64,000 bases of DNA from an uncultured Burkholderiales bacterium (GCA_903871545.1 CAIQHG010000029.1:1-64000), one strand, 5' to 3'; numbered from the stretch's first letter, positions 41,551 to 50,405 are shown. Notes: a model not told the origin generated them from the letters alone. A program made the numbers and translations.

Positions 41551-42657
41551 ATGAATACTGAAACTTCTAGACGTAAATTAGCTGGGATTTTATCAACGGA
41601 TATGGTGGGATTTAGTCGACTGATGAATGAGAATGAAACTCGCACTCTTCGAAATCTAAAAGAATGCAGAGAAATTATAAAAAAATCCATCACCTCACAC
41701 TACGGCCGAATATTTGGTACTGCAGGAGATTCTTTTCTTGCAGAATTTGGAAGTACTGTTGATGCAGTTAAGGCGGCAATAGAATTTCAAACTGCTCTTG
41801 ATAAAAGAAACCTGTCCAAGAGTGCAGAAGATCAAGTGCTTTTCAGGGTTGGTATCAACCTTGGAGATGTAATCGTAGAAGGCAATAACTTGTTTGGTGA
41901 AGGAGTCAATATAGCTGCTCGCTTAGAGCCGCTTGCTTTGCACGGCGGAATTTGTATATCTAAAAATGTATTTTCTGAGGTTCGAAAACATTTAACAGGA
42001 ACTGAATTTACGCCCCGTGGGCCTATCACCCTAAAAAACATATCAGAGCCAATGGAAGTATTTGACCTGATATTAAATACGTCGCCAGCCCCAAAGAAAA
42101 TAGAAACCCCAATTGTTACGCCAATTAATGCTCCACCCAAAGTAGCACCAGTTAACACTTCCTCAGAGATTCAACAACCTGAATACTCTAAAGAAATGAA
42201 ACACATGATGCTCTACGCCTTAAAGGATCCCGACGTTGCATTTCAACTGGGTTATGCTTTTGAAAATGGTGAAGGAACCACTCAAAATTACACTGAGGCC
42301 ATTCGCTGGTACACAATGGCAGCTAATAATGGCAACAGTGGTGCGCAGTTTAATCTTGCTATGATTTTTGAGGAAGGCAGAGGTACTCCTGTCAATTTGC
42401 AAAAAGCTTTTTATTGGTGTACAAAGGCAGCAGATCAAGGGGAAGTTGCAGCGCAGTACAACCTAGGCCTTTTCTTGGCCGAAGGTAAAGGCTGCCATGA
42501 AGACTTGATACAGTCACATATGTGGTTTTCACTTGCATCTATGCGAGGCGATAAGGATGCCCTTTCAAACCGAAATACGTTGGCTAAAAGGCTAAAACCA
42601 CAAGAACTTAATGAATCAAAAAAACTTGCTTTAGAGTGGATTGCGCAACACAGTTGA
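41551..42657 (+). CDS. Class III adenylate/guanylate cyclase with Sel1 repeats
   Basis: 368 residues. Residues 8-180 form a class III cyclase domain: first metal Asp17 in STDMVGFSRL, second metal Asp60 in GTAGDSFLAEF, transition-state Asn120 and Arg124 in GVNIAARLE. All catalytic residues appear intact. A Pro-rich linker (~180-215) leads to three or so Sel1 (TPR-like) repeats (AFQLGYAFENGEGTTQNYTE, AQFNLAMIFEEGRGTPVNLQ, AQYNLGLFLAEGKGCHEDLI), likely a protein-interaction module. It is soluble. Its position next to one cyclic-nucleotide-binding transporter and not far from a second cNMP-domain channel suggests it supplies their ligand. Confidence 0.93.
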   Translation: MNTETSRRKLAGILSTDMVGFSRLMNENETRTLRNLKECREIIKKSITSHYGRIFGTAGDSFLAEFGSTVDAVKAAIEFQTALDKRNLSKSAEDQVLFRVGINLGDVIVEGNNLFGEGVNIAARLEPLALHGGICISKNVFSEVRKHLTGTEFTPRGPITLKNISEPMEVFDLILNTSPAPKKIETPIVTPINAPPKVAPVNTSSEIQQPEYSKEMKHMMLYALKDPDVAFQLGYAFENGEGTTQNYTEAIRWYTMAANNGNSGAQFNLAMIFEEGRGTPVNLQKAFYWCTKAADQGEVAAQYNLGLFLAEGKGCHEDLIQSHMWFSLASMRGDKDALSNRNTLAKRLKPQELNESKKLALEWIAQHS

Positions 42658-43084
42658 CTTTGTTAATTTAATCACTCTAAATTACGGCCAATTTTTAAAT
42701 AATTTAACTTAAACTTTCTACAAAGGTTTCGGACGCTGTAAGTGATTTTTTGGAGGTTAATATTTTGTATTACTGTGCCTCCTGCACAGAATAATGAAGG
42801 CGTTCACAATGGACTAAGAAAGACCTAAAGAACTGGCAAAGCAGTTTGCCAAAGGTATTGAGTCTCAGCGTGCACTCTTCACAAAATCCTCGTGTACTTA
42901 TTGAGGAGGCGAATGGTAGTAATGCTGGACGGATTGACAAACTTTAACTGAGTGGTATCAGTACTAAAAAATACTCAATCAGATGGTCTAAATTCGTATT
43001 GAGTATATAAGCTTTGAGTTAAATACTTTTGGGCATAAAAAAAGCACTTACTGTTACATGAGCGCTTGATTTTATCGATTTTTT
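42658..43084. other. Intergenic region with possible decayed coding remnant
   Basis: 427 bp between the cyclase gene and tRNA-Lys. Around 42790-42950 the base composition is less AT-rich and short open stretches occur in more than one frame (for example one encoding KELAKQFAKGIESQRAL), each ended by a stop. This is compatible with a gene fragment, but I cannot identify it. The end of the region contains the tRNA terminator. Confidence 0.3.
43036..43067 (-). terminator. Rho-independent terminator of tRNA-Lys
   Basis: Read leftward, AAGCGCT (43067-43061) pairs with AGTGCTT (43048-43042; one G-U pair) across a 12-base loop and runs into a T tract (seven T in all, 43043-43037). It lies ~18 bases downstream of the tRNA 3' end. 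Confidence 0.65.
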
Positions 43085-43160
43085 TGGTGGGACGTGCGGG
43101 GGTCGAACCCACGACAAACGGATTAAAAGTCCGCTGCTCTACCAACTGAGCTAACGTCCC
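43085..43160 (-). tRNA. tRNA-Lys (anticodon UUU)
   Basis: 76-nt tRNA including an encoded CCA end. The acceptor stem GGGACGT/ACGTCCC is perfect, the D arm has AGCTCAGTTGGTAGAGC, the anticodon loop reads CTTTTAA (anticodon TTT), and the T arm contains GGGTTCGACCCC. It is transcribed leftward with its own terminator. Confidence 0.97.
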
Positions 43161-43297
43161 CTCTTACGGCCAGCTAACGCTAACCGGGCAAACAATTATT
43201 ATAGCCTTCTTTTTTCATTAACGCCATCTACTTATTCAATTAGTACCTTGGAAATAACAACAAAGTACATTAGCGCACACCGCTACTGGAAATATCA

Positions 43298-44107
43298 TCA
43301 ACCTTGACCGGCCACTTGATCGCAAACCCAACCAGCCGCGCATTGGCCGAAGGTCGATGTCACGCTCACGCAGGATCCGTAGCCGTGACAATTGAGAGAT
43401 CCATCTGAAACATTATGAAGATTTTGTTCGGGTATTTTTACGGTTTCCTCGCTAAAAACACATTGAATACCCATTTTTTTCCCGTCTTTTGGAAATCCAT
43501 ATTCCTTGCGCAATTTATAGCGTAATTGCGCTAAAAGTGGGTCGTGAGTGACTTTGGATAAATCCAGAATGTCCACTTTATGCGCCCATCTCTTACCCCC
43601 AGCGGCACCTACAGTGATGAAATGAAAGCCAGGATTTGTATTCATCTTTTCAGCGGCCCAGGCCGTGACTGTTAATTTAGCACTGATTTGGTCACAGGCA
43701 TCAATTAGAGCTGAGACGGCGGGTTGGTCAAAGCCATTAAGGAGTTGAGGCCAATTATCGGGGGTCAGAAAGTCATCAATGCAATTGACCTTGCACTGAG
43801 GGTTAATTTGCTGGATACGGGTTTTCATAGCAAAAACCTTTGACATGCCTAGGGTGTCGCTCAGGGCATGTATCTGTCGGTTCACATTTGATTCTGAAAT
43901 ATGATCTAAATCAATCAAGGTTAGGGTTCCCACGCCACTTCTCGCTAAACATTCAACTGCCCAAGAGCCCACCCCACCTATACCCACGACAACGACGTGT
44001 GAGTGAGAAATAGCCCCAGCTCCTGAAGCGCCGTAAAGTCTGGAGAGCCCGGAAAAACGACGCTCAAATTGGTCTGTCGTATCAATAAGTTGGGTCAATT
44101 CTTTCAA
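43298..44107 (-). CDS. tcdA: tRNA threonylcarbamoyladenosine dehydratase TcdA
   Basis: E1-like enzyme that uses ATP to cyclise t6A37 to ct6A in ANN-decoding tRNAs. The nucleotide-binding loop is GIGGVGS (residues 42-48), followed by VECLARSGVGTLTLIDLDHI and SNVNRQIHAL, which are hallmarks of the ThiF/MoeB fold as found in TcdA (formerly YgdL/CsdL). The start QFERRFSGLSRLYG and the C-terminal NCHGYGSCVSVTSTFGQ are also TcdA-specific. The length is 269 residues. It lies 12 bp after the sulfur transporter gene, suggesting co-transcription. The tRNA it follows is itself one of the ANN-reading tRNAs (Lys), probably by chance. Confidence 0.93.
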   Translation of the reverse strand: MKELTQLIDTTDQFERRFSGLSRLYGASGAGAISHSHVVVVGIGGVGSWAVECLARSGVGTLTLIDLDHISESNVNRQIHALSDTLGMSKVFAMKTRIQQINPQCKVNCIDDFLTPDNWPQLLNGFDQPAVSALIDACDQISAKLTVTAWAAEKMNTNPGFHFITVGAAGGKRWAHKVDILDLSKVTHDPLLAQLRYKLRKEYGFPKDGKKMGIQCVFSEETVKIPEQNLHNVSDGSLNCHGYGSCVSVTSTFGQCAAGWVCDQVAGQG

Positions 44108-44119
44108 TCCAGTTGAGTA

Positions 44120-45241
44120 TTATTTACCTAAATTGTCTAGTGTTGATTTATTTAGCCTGAGGGATTGATACTCTAAACATAACCAAGCACCCAGGACAAT
44201 AAAAATAACCGCTGAAAAAGCATTTAGACTAAGTGTAGACATTCCACTGATGCCTTGCCCTACCGAGCACCCCATTGCAGTAACTCCTCCCACTCCCATC
44301 AGCGCACCACCGAATAAGTGGGCCGCTAAATCTTCAGTTTTGCTAAACCCCTCCCATCTGAAGGTTGCATTTAACAACGAGCTCACGAGTGAGCCCAAAA
44401 GAACACCAAAAACAGATGTCACACCGTTGGTTAAAACATTTGAATTGTCGCTATAAAACTCAAGCCAATTGAATAAGTAAGCTACCGGGCCAACAAAACT
44501 AAATGCCTCAGCACTGTTTGATTTACTGGCTAAAAATACCTCACCAAGTGTATCTGGGTGCTCCGCTACAAAGCTCAAATGACCACTCACCCACCACATT
44601 AAGATAAAAAGCAAACCAACCTTCACGCCAGTGGAGATGACTTGCCTTTGTCTAGTTACGGTTTTTAGAAAAGCCGATACAAGTAAGACTGCGCCGACAA
44701 GCACGCCTACAGCACCAAAGCTGAAGGCTGTATGCAGTCCAAGCAAATTGGGTAGATTAGAGCCACCTGCTATTTGTAAGCTCAGCAAATCTAATGTTGA
44801 AACTCTGAGAACACCCAGTATGCCCTTTAAAGTCATAAAGGCAAATAGCGCCATGACTAGCGTAACTACCCACGACTTTAGATTCCCAGAGCCAGACCTA
44901 ACAAGAGTTTTTAAGCCGCACCCAGACGATAGCACCATCCCACAACCAAACATAAATCCGCCCACACTGGTTGAGGCCCAGTACCATTTGTTCGAAAAAT
45001 ACAGGGTTTTAAAAGGATCAATTTGACCACTTAGACATAGAAATCCGAACCCTATTAGGGTCACGCATGTTGCAACAACCCACTGCATGGCCCTAGTCCA
45101 ATCTTGCATCAAAAATACATCTGCAATAGATCCCATGGTACAAAAGTGAGTTCTTTGAATGATAAATCCCAATCCAAAAGAGATCAAAAGCACGCAAAAG
45201 AGCACCTGAGTGTTTAGTTGCTCAAGAGCTTGGATTGTCAT
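44120..45241 (-). CDS. YeeE/YedE family sulfur-compound transporter (TsuA-like)
   Basis: Inner-membrane protein of the YeeE/YedE family; the characterised member TsuA imports thiosulfate through a relay of conserved cysteines. Comparable cysteines occur here in RTHFCTMGSIAD, SSGCGLKTLVRSG and AMGCSVGQGISGMST. About nine hydrophobic helices are spread over 373 residues. I take ATG 45241 (MTIQALEQLNTQVLFCV), which fits the family N-terminus. A GTG at 45322 or an ATG at 45280 in frame would extend it toward or into cpoB and add a basic stretch. The gene lies between cpoB and tcdA. Confidence 0.88.
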   Translation of the reverse strand: MTIQALEQLNTQVLFCVLLISFGLGFIIQRTHFCTMGSIADVFLMQDWTRAMQWVVATCVTLIGFGFLCLSGQIDPFKTLYFSNKWYWASTSVGGFMFGCGMVLSSGCGLKTLVRSGSGNLKSWVVTLVMALFAFMTLKGILGVLRVSTLDLLSLQIAGGSNLPNLLGLHTAFSFGAVGVLVGAVLLVSAFLKTVTRQRQVISTGVKVGLLFILMWWVSGHLSFVAEHPDTLGEVFLASKSNSAEAFSFVGPVAYLFNWLEFYSDNSNVLTNGVTSVFGVLLGSLVSSLLNATFRWEGFSKTEDLAAHLFGGALMGVGGVTAMGCSVGQGISGMSTLSLNAFSAVIFIVLGAWLCLEYQSLRLNKSTLDNLGK

Positions 45242-45287
45242 TTTTTTTAGAGTGCCGTTTAGTAAGCGCCTGAGGCGCATACTCTGA

Positions 45288-46064
45288 CTATTTAAAGCGC
45301 GCCAATCTCTCTTTGGCTGCACTTGCTGCCTCAGAGTCGGGGTAAGTATTAATAATTTCTTCCCAAGTCTTCTTAGCTGCTTTGGTGTCTTTCATATCTA
45401 ACTGGCAGTTGGATATGGATAGCATTGCCTCAGACGCCCTGGGGCTGGAGGGATCATTCAAGAGTAGCAACTTAAAGTTTGCAATAGCGTCCTTGTACTC
45501 TTTGGTGGCGTACTGGGAATTGCCAAGCCAAAACAGTGCCGTTAGCTTGTAACCTGTTTGCGTGTAGCGTCTCAAAAAATCATTTAAAGCGGATGAACTG
45601 GCCGAGAAATCTCCTTTTTTAAATAAACCTAATGCATTTTCAAAATCTCTTTTTTCATTTTGCTCAGCACTGAACTCACGCCCTTCAATGCTTACTTTGA
45701 CGGGTTCGAGCTTGGCAAGGCGTGCCTCAAAAGCTTGGGTTACATCTTTAAGCTTTCTTTGCATGTCTGAAAAATCTTTTGCCAAAGAGTCTTTCTCTCC
45801 CCTTAGAGTAGCTATTTCAGCCCTCAGCCCCTCAAGTGAGTTAGCCTGATCCAACATATTTTTCTTAATTTTCTCTACGTCAGCGTCATTGCGGACGTTG
45901 TACGCTTTCAAATCCTCTATTTTTTGACGAAGTTCAAGACGAAGTTCAACAATTGCTTTTCTTGCGTCCTCGTCCTCGAAAAGTCCCGCATGAGACGGGG
46001 CCGAACTAAACAAGCACAAACCAACAACGGTACTAGCGCTGATGCGAGAAATAAATTTAATCAT
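45288..46064 (-). CDS. cpoB: Cell division coordinator CpoB (YbgF)
   Basis: Periplasmic TPR protein that links Tol-Pal function to peptidoglycan synthesis at the septum. A signal peptide (ISASTVVGLCLFSSAPSHA) is followed by an N-terminal coiled coil (~30-120, with LRLELRQKIEDLKAYN and LRGEKDSLAKDFSDMQRK) and TPR repeats (~135-258, FENALGLFKKGDFSASSSAL, LFWLGNSQYATKEYKDAIANF, AAKKTWEEIINTYPDSEAA). The length of 258 residues is normal. It follows pal by 12 bp. Confidence 0.93.
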   Translation of the reverse strand: MIKFISRISASTVVGLCLFSSAPSHAGLFEDEDARKAIVELRLELRQKIEDLKAYNVRNDADVEKIKKNMLDQANSLEGLRAEIATLRGEKDSLAKDFSDMQRKLKDVTQAFEARLAKLEPVKVSIEGREFSAEQNEKRDFENALGLFKKGDFSASSSALNDFLRRYTQTGYKLTALFWLGNSQYATKEYKDAIANFKLLLLNDPSSPRASEAMLSISNCQLDMKDTKAAKKTWEEIINTYPDSEAASAAKERLARFK

Positions 46065-46076
46065 ATTTTTAAAGTA

Positions 46077-46616
46077 TCAACGATAAGTAATTTCTGCACG
46101 TCTGTTTTGTGAATAGGCATTTTCGTCACTACCTTGGACAGCAGGCTTTTCCTTGCCATAACTAATGGACTCCAACTGCGACTCGGCGATACCCAAAAGT
46201 GAGAATGCTTTTCTCACAGCGTCAGATCTTTTTTGACCCAGAGCAAGGTTATATTCTCTACCCCCGCGCTCATCGGTGTGGCCCTCAATGGAGATTTTGC
46301 GGGAGGGGTTTGATCTCAAAAATTTAGCATTTGCTTCAATCAAACTTTGATACTCTGCTTTAATGGAATAACTATCTAGATCAAAGTAAACAATCCTTGC
46401 GGCTCCGGACGGTCCAAGGTCCATATTGGGCAATGAGTTGGGCAATGTTTTTGAATCTACAGCGCTCATGGATGTGACGTTAGAGGATGCGCTAGTAGTG
46501 CCGGAACCTACGGCTAAGCCCGTTTTATCGACCACTGGAACATCTCGTATCGGTACAGATGTTGAACAAGCACTTAAAATGATGACGCAAACCAAAGAGA
46601 AAATATACTTACGCAT
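46077..46616 (-). CDS. pal: Peptidoglycan-associated lipoprotein Pal
   Basis: Outer-membrane lipoprotein of the Tol-Pal system that binds peptidoglycan and TolB. A lipoprotein signal ends in LSAC with Cys17 as the acylated residue. The C-terminal OmpA-like domain (~75-179) has IVYFDLDSYSIK, ISIEGHTDERGGREYNLALG and KRSDAVRKAFSLLGI, including the peptidoglycan-contact TDERG. The start at ATG 46616 (179 aa) has GGAG at good spacing; a TTG at 46628 in frame is less likely. It lies between tolB and cpoB. Confidence 0.95.
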   Translation of the reverse strand: MRKYIFSLVCVIILSACSTSVPIRDVPVVDKTGLAVGSGTTSASSNVTSMSAVDSKTLPNSLPNMDLGPSGAARIVYFDLDSYSIKAEYQSLIEANAKFLRSNPSRKISIEGHTDERGGREYNLALGQKRSDAVRKAFSLLGIAESQLESISYGKEKPAVQGSDENAYSQNRRAEITYR

Positions 46617-46716
46617 GCAAGACTCCAAAAAAAATTTAACACTATGATAAAAAAGATAATTACTTGGACTCAGGAGTACAAACCACCTCGTTCCTGTGAT
46701 TAGACCGACTTTTTGT

Positions 46717-48009
46717 TTATTGAGCTTTGTTGTAAGGCCCCCAATTTGGCTCTCTAATGTCCCCAGTTTGCCCAGCCAACCTGGCCGTTATCCGACCATC
46801 TATTGAAGTGGTCATTAAAGCCTCGCGACCTTGAATTTGTGTGGCGTAAACAATTAATTTCCCGTTTGGCGCAAAGCTAGGCCTCTCGTCGGCAATCGTA
46901 GCCGTAATTTGCATTACTTTATCCGTACTGAGCTCTTGAACGGCTAATTTAAATTGTCCAGAAACTCTTGTGATATAGGCAAGCCACTTTCCGTCTGAGC
47001 TGATTGAGGGGGAGATGTTGTAATTACCGGTGAACGTAACTCGCTCGACGGGGCCCCCCATGGCGGGTGTTCGGTAGACCTGAGGCATGCCGCCTCTGTC
47101 ACTTACGAAATAAATAGCGGATCCGTCGGGGGAGAAAACTGGTTCAGTATCAATGCTAGAGGAAGTCGTGAGTCGTCTGGGCTCGCCGCCGTTTGAATCT
47201 ATCAAAAAAAGTTGCGATCCGCCGTCCCTGCTTAAAGTGACCGCTAGCGTCTTGCCGTCGGGTGACCAACTGGGTGCGCTGTTGGATCCCTTAAAGTTAG
47301 CCAGCACTCTTCTCTTTCCCGATGAGACTTCGTGCACATAAACCACGGGTTTGCGGGACTCAAAGGAGACGTATGCGAGCTGTTGACCATTGGGAGACCA
47401 GCTAGGCGAGATGATAGGCTCTGGACTGGATAGGGCTGCTTGGGCGTTCTCCCCATCAGCGTCAGTGATCCATAGATGATACTTACCCGAATTTTTGGTT
47501 ACGTAAGCAATCCTAGTTGAGAAAACGCCTTTGTCCCCTGTCAATTTCTCATAAACATAGTCCGAAATTCTGTGAGATACGAGCCTCAAATCTGCAGGCA
47601 GTATTGCGTAACTTTGACCTCCTAAATCTTGACCCTTGACGGTATCCCATAACCTAAAACGCACATCGTACCTGCCGTCTGCTAGCTTAGTAACACTTCC
47701 CGTGATAAGCGCGTCTACATTTTTTTGACGAAAATCGCTCACATCGGGACGACTTGTTTCATCCATTGAAACGCTGGTCGCAAGGCCTTTGAATTGTCCG
47801 CTTCGCTCTAGATCGGCGAAAATGATGGCTGATACTTTTTGAGGAGAGCTCTCCTCCGCCTTGAAGGGGGCAACGGAGAATGGAATTTGGGACAAACCAA
47901 TTCCGGATACGTCTACCCTAAATTGTGCAAGCGCATTTGAACCCAACAGACAAAGCGTTGCTGCTATTAGAGAGAATAAACTGCGAAAGTTTAAACAAAA
48001 TAGATACAT
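46717..48009 (-). CDS. tolB: Tol-Pal system protein TolB
   Basis: Periplasmic beta-propeller that shuttles between Pal and TolA. A signal peptide (FSLIAATLCLLGSNALA) precedes the mature FRVDVSGIGLSQIPFSVAPF. The N-terminal domain (~30-160) is followed by a propeller of WD40-like repeats (IISPSWSPNGQQLAYVSFES, SAPSWSPDGKTLAVTLSRDG, TEPVFSPDGSAIYFVSDRGG, ISPSISSDGKWLAYI). ATG 48009 (430 aa) has an AGGA Shine-Dalgarno; an in-frame codon at 48066 would add 19 residues ahead of the signal. tolQ, tolR and tolA, often immediately upstream, are not in this window. Confidence 0.95.
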   Translation of the reverse strand: MYLFCLNFRSLFSLIAATLCLLGSNALAQFRVDVSGIGLSQIPFSVAPFKAEESSPQKVSAIIFADLERSGQFKGLATSVSMDETSRPDVSDFRQKNVDALITGSVTKLADGRYDVRFRLWDTVKGQDLGGQSYAILPADLRLVSHRISDYVYEKLTGDKGVFSTRIAYVTKNSGKYHLWITDADGENAQAALSSPEPIISPSWSPNGQQLAYVSFESRKPVVYVHEVSSGKRRVLANFKGSNSAPSWSPDGKTLAVTLSRDGGSQLFLIDSNGGEPRRLTTSSSIDTEPVFSPDGSAIYFVSDRGGMPQVYRTPAMGGPVERVTFTGNYNISPSISSDGKWLAYITRVSGQFKLAVQELSTDKVMQITATIADERPSFAPNGKLIVYATQIQGREALMTTSIDGRITARLAGQTGDIREPNWGPYNKAQ

Positions 48010-48707
48010 TTTCCTGCGTTCAGGCACGAGTACAGAGAAAACGCTGTCACTTGAGATAGTTGTCATAGGCGGGTATCCGTTTGTGGTGATAATTTAAGCT
48101 GGCAGGAGTGTACAAAAATTTTACCTGTGTATGAATGGCTAATGCAGTCAGGGGATAGTAACCGTGTTTGTAGTTTAGATAGTTGCAAGATTTTCAATAA
48201 GGTTGTTGAGTCTTAACTAATTTCCAAGCACTATGTACTAAGTACCATGTAACAAGTACCAAGTACTAAGCACCAAGCACCAAGCACTAAGCACCAAGGG
48301 GTACCGAAACGCAAAATATCCACCAACTAGCGCCCTGAACTAAGTAGCCTAACTAATTTTAAAGGGTACTAGGCTAATTCACCACCACGTTCTTGGCCAA
48401 TCCGAGCCTTATGTCTGCCCCAATTATCTCCTTTTAGGACTGAAAAGATTACATTAGAGGTCAGAATTATTAAAAAAAGCATCCTAATTGCCTAACCTTG
48501 TTAGGTTTAGCTAAAAGGCTGTCCTTTTTTTTCCCCACGAGCTAAATGTGATTACGTTAAAAAGTCCCTGAATACCATTCTTCTGAGAGAATGATTGAAA
48601 AATTTGATCTTTGATTTTTAAACATATTTTTATGCCACTCCCTTTTTTTGCCCCTGAATTAGCCAAATAATTATTCGTTAAAAAGTTTTGATTTCCCCTG
48701 AATTTAC
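48010..48707. promoter_or_regulatory. Divergent intergenic region between tolB and the glycosyltransferase genes
   Basis: About 700 bp separating leftward tolB from rightward glycan genes. It contains an 11-unit heptamer array (48224-48300) and a small CCTAAC-CTT-GTTAGG dyad (48491-48505). No gene is recognisable. Promoters for both directions must lie here, but none is clear enough to place. Confidence 0.45.
48224..48300. repeat. Tandem array of 11 heptamers
   Basis: Eleven consecutive 7-base units with consensus C(C/T)AAG(C/T)A, for example CCAAGCA, CTAAGCA, CTAAGTA and CCAAGTA. Two units read C(C/T)ATGTA and one begins ACAAGTA. It is non-coding and lies between the divergent tolB and glycosyltransferase genes. 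Confidence 0.9.
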
Positions 48708-49481
48708 ATGCCAACTTTATCGGTCATCATCATCACCAAAAACGAGCAGTCCCGTATCGGGGATTGCATTAAAAGTGTGCAAGGTTTTGCACACGAAATA
48801 ATTGTGGTTGACTCCTCAAGCACTGACCAAACTGTCGAGATTGCGCGCTCCCTTGGGGCTAAAGTAACAACAACATCGAATTGGGAGGGGTTTGGTATCC
48901 AAAAAAACAAGGCCCTTTCTCTTGCCACTGGTGAATGGGTGTTCTCCGTTGACGCAGACGAGCGGCCAAGCAACGAGTTGGTCCAAGAAATTCATGCACT
49001 TTTATCCTCTACGCCCTCCTCCACTTGCTACTTAATTGAGAGAAGGAGTTGGTACTGCGGAAAGTTGATTAAGTACTCGGGATGGCAAAACGACAAAATA
49101 CTTCGTCTTTTCAAACGAGGATTTGCAACCTTCACCAATGACCCTGTGCATGAGAGATTAGAGTTGTTAAGTCCATCAAAACCTGCTCAACTCAAAGGTA
49201 TTCTTGATCACTACAGCTTTGAGGATTTCGATCAAGTTTTAGACAAAGTTAACAGATACTCCACTCTTTGGGCTCAGTCGCAACACTCGAAAGGGCGCAA
49301 ATCTAGCCCCTCAAAAGCGCTCCTTCACGCGCTTAGCTCTTTTCTAAAAACTTACCTTTTAAAACTCGGCTTTCTCGACGGTTTGCATGGCCTCGCACTT
49401 GCAATCTCAAATGCAGAAGGTGCCTACTACAAATACATCAAACTCTGGCACCTTGGACTTAAAGAGTCTTTAGAACCATGA
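48708..49481 (+). CDS. Family 2 glycosyltransferase, WaaE/KdtX-like (LPS core)
   Basis: 257-residue GT-A fold enzyme. Motifs are the N-terminal LSVIIITKNEQSRIGDCIKS, DSSSTDQTVEIARSLGAKV, the metal-binding DXD equivalent SVDADERPS near residue 81, and NDKILRLFKRGFATFTNDPVHE. This pattern is that of WaaE/KdtX proteins, which add glucose to heptose I of the LPS inner core; the exact sugar is not certain. The last 4 bases overlap the next glycosyltransferase (ATGA). Confidence 0.88.
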   Translation: MPTLSVIIITKNEQSRIGDCIKSVQGFAHEIIVVDSSSTDQTVEIARSLGAKVTTTSNWEGFGIQKNKALSLATGEWVFSVDADERPSNELVQEIHALLSSTPSSTCYLIERRSWYCGKLIKYSGWQNDKILRLFKRGFATFTNDPVHERLELLSPSKPAQLKGILDHYSFEDFDQVLDKVNRYSTLWAQSQHSKGRKSSPSKALLHALSSFLKTYLLKLGFLDGLHGLALAISNAEGAYYKYIKLWHLGLKESLEP

Positions 49482-50317
49482 CTGCGCAATATGCCCCTCG
49501 CATCACAATCATTCTTGCGACTTACAACTGGCCTAGAGCGCTGGAGCTTTGCCTTAAGAGCTTGGGCGCGCAAACCGATTTTGGTTTTGATGTCATCATC
49601 GCTGATGACGGCTCAACCCAAGAAACTGCAGCATTAATTCAAGTCCTGCAGCCAAATTTGCCCATAAAGATCACCCACCTTTGGCAAGAGGATCTGGGAT
49701 TCAGGAAATCAAAAATCCTTAACCTTGCCATCACGCAGGCATCAGGAGATTATTTGATTTTTCTGGACGGAGACTGCATCGTTCAGCCCGATTATGTTGC
49801 TCAACACAGGGCCCTTGCTAGAGAAGGCCAACTCGTCACTGGGAGTCGAATATTAGTGTCACAAGCCCTCACAGAGCGCCTTTGTGCCTCCAATGAGTCG
49901 GCCCCGTACTTCAAGACAAAAGAGGTGCTACACACTCAGTTGCTTACTTTATTTGAATTAACAAAGTTAAGACTGAGTGGGCACTTGAGCAAATTATTAC
50001 CACTTTTTCTAAAACTTCCCGCTCACCCTTTTAGAAACTATCCTAAACACATCTGGAGGAGAATCAAAGGTTGCAATATGGCCTGTTGGAGAGAGGATGC
50101 GCAGAGGATTCACGGTTTTGATGAAAGCTTTGAGGGATGGGGACACGAGGATGCTGACTTTGTTTTTAGACTTGAGGACGGCGGAGTTCAAAGAGTGGGT
50201 GGAAGTTTTGCCACCGAAGTTTTCCATTTGTGGCACCCATCCCAACCAAGTGACAGGGAGCTTATTAACAAAAACCGCGTTCTCGCCAGAATCTCCAAGA
50301 GCGGGGGGCGAGTTTAA
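49478..50317 (+). CDS. Family 2 glycosyltransferase with galactosyltransferase-like C-terminal domain
   Basis: 279 residues. GT2 core: ITIILATYNWPRALELCLKS, IIADDGSTQETA, and the DXD site FLDGDCIV near residue 95. The C-terminal part contains IKGCNMACWREDAQRIHGFDE and EGWGHEDADFVFRL (near 221), typical of the Glyco_transf_7C domain seen in GalT-like enzymes. It is probably involved in LPS outer core or other surface glycan synthesis. It is coupled to the preceding gene by a 4-bp overlap. Confidence 0.87.
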   Translation: MTAQYAPRITIILATYNWPRALELCLKSLGAQTDFGFDVIIADDGSTQETAALIQVLQPNLPIKITHLWQEDLGFRKSKILNLAITQASGDYLIFLDGDCIVQPDYVAQHRALAREGQLVTGSRILVSQALTERLCASNESAPYFKTKEVLHTQLLTLFELTKLRLSGHLSKLLPLFLKLPAHPFRNYPKHIWRRIKGCNMACWREDAQRIHGFDESFEGWGHEDADFVFRLEDGGVQRVGGSFATEVFHLWHPSQPSDRELINKNRVLARISKSGGRV

Positions 50318-50405
50318 CTTTACGGCAACACAACTGCGGAGCGAGCGATAATAAGCGGGCCAACACTTATTAACCAACAATGTAGATTGTCCCCTTACCT
50401 CATAC

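Noticed and set aside
45266-45278. GCGCC-TGA-GGCGC dyad as a terminator of cpoB
   Set aside because: Read leftward it is followed by an A-run and not a T-run, and the stem is only 5 bp.
45242-45322. Longer start (GTG 45322) for the YeeE/YedE protein
   Set aside because: It would overlap cpoB and add a basic, non-family N-terminus; ATG 45241 fits the family start.
48224-48300. CRISPR array
   Set aside because: Units are 7 bases long and directly adjacent, without spacers.
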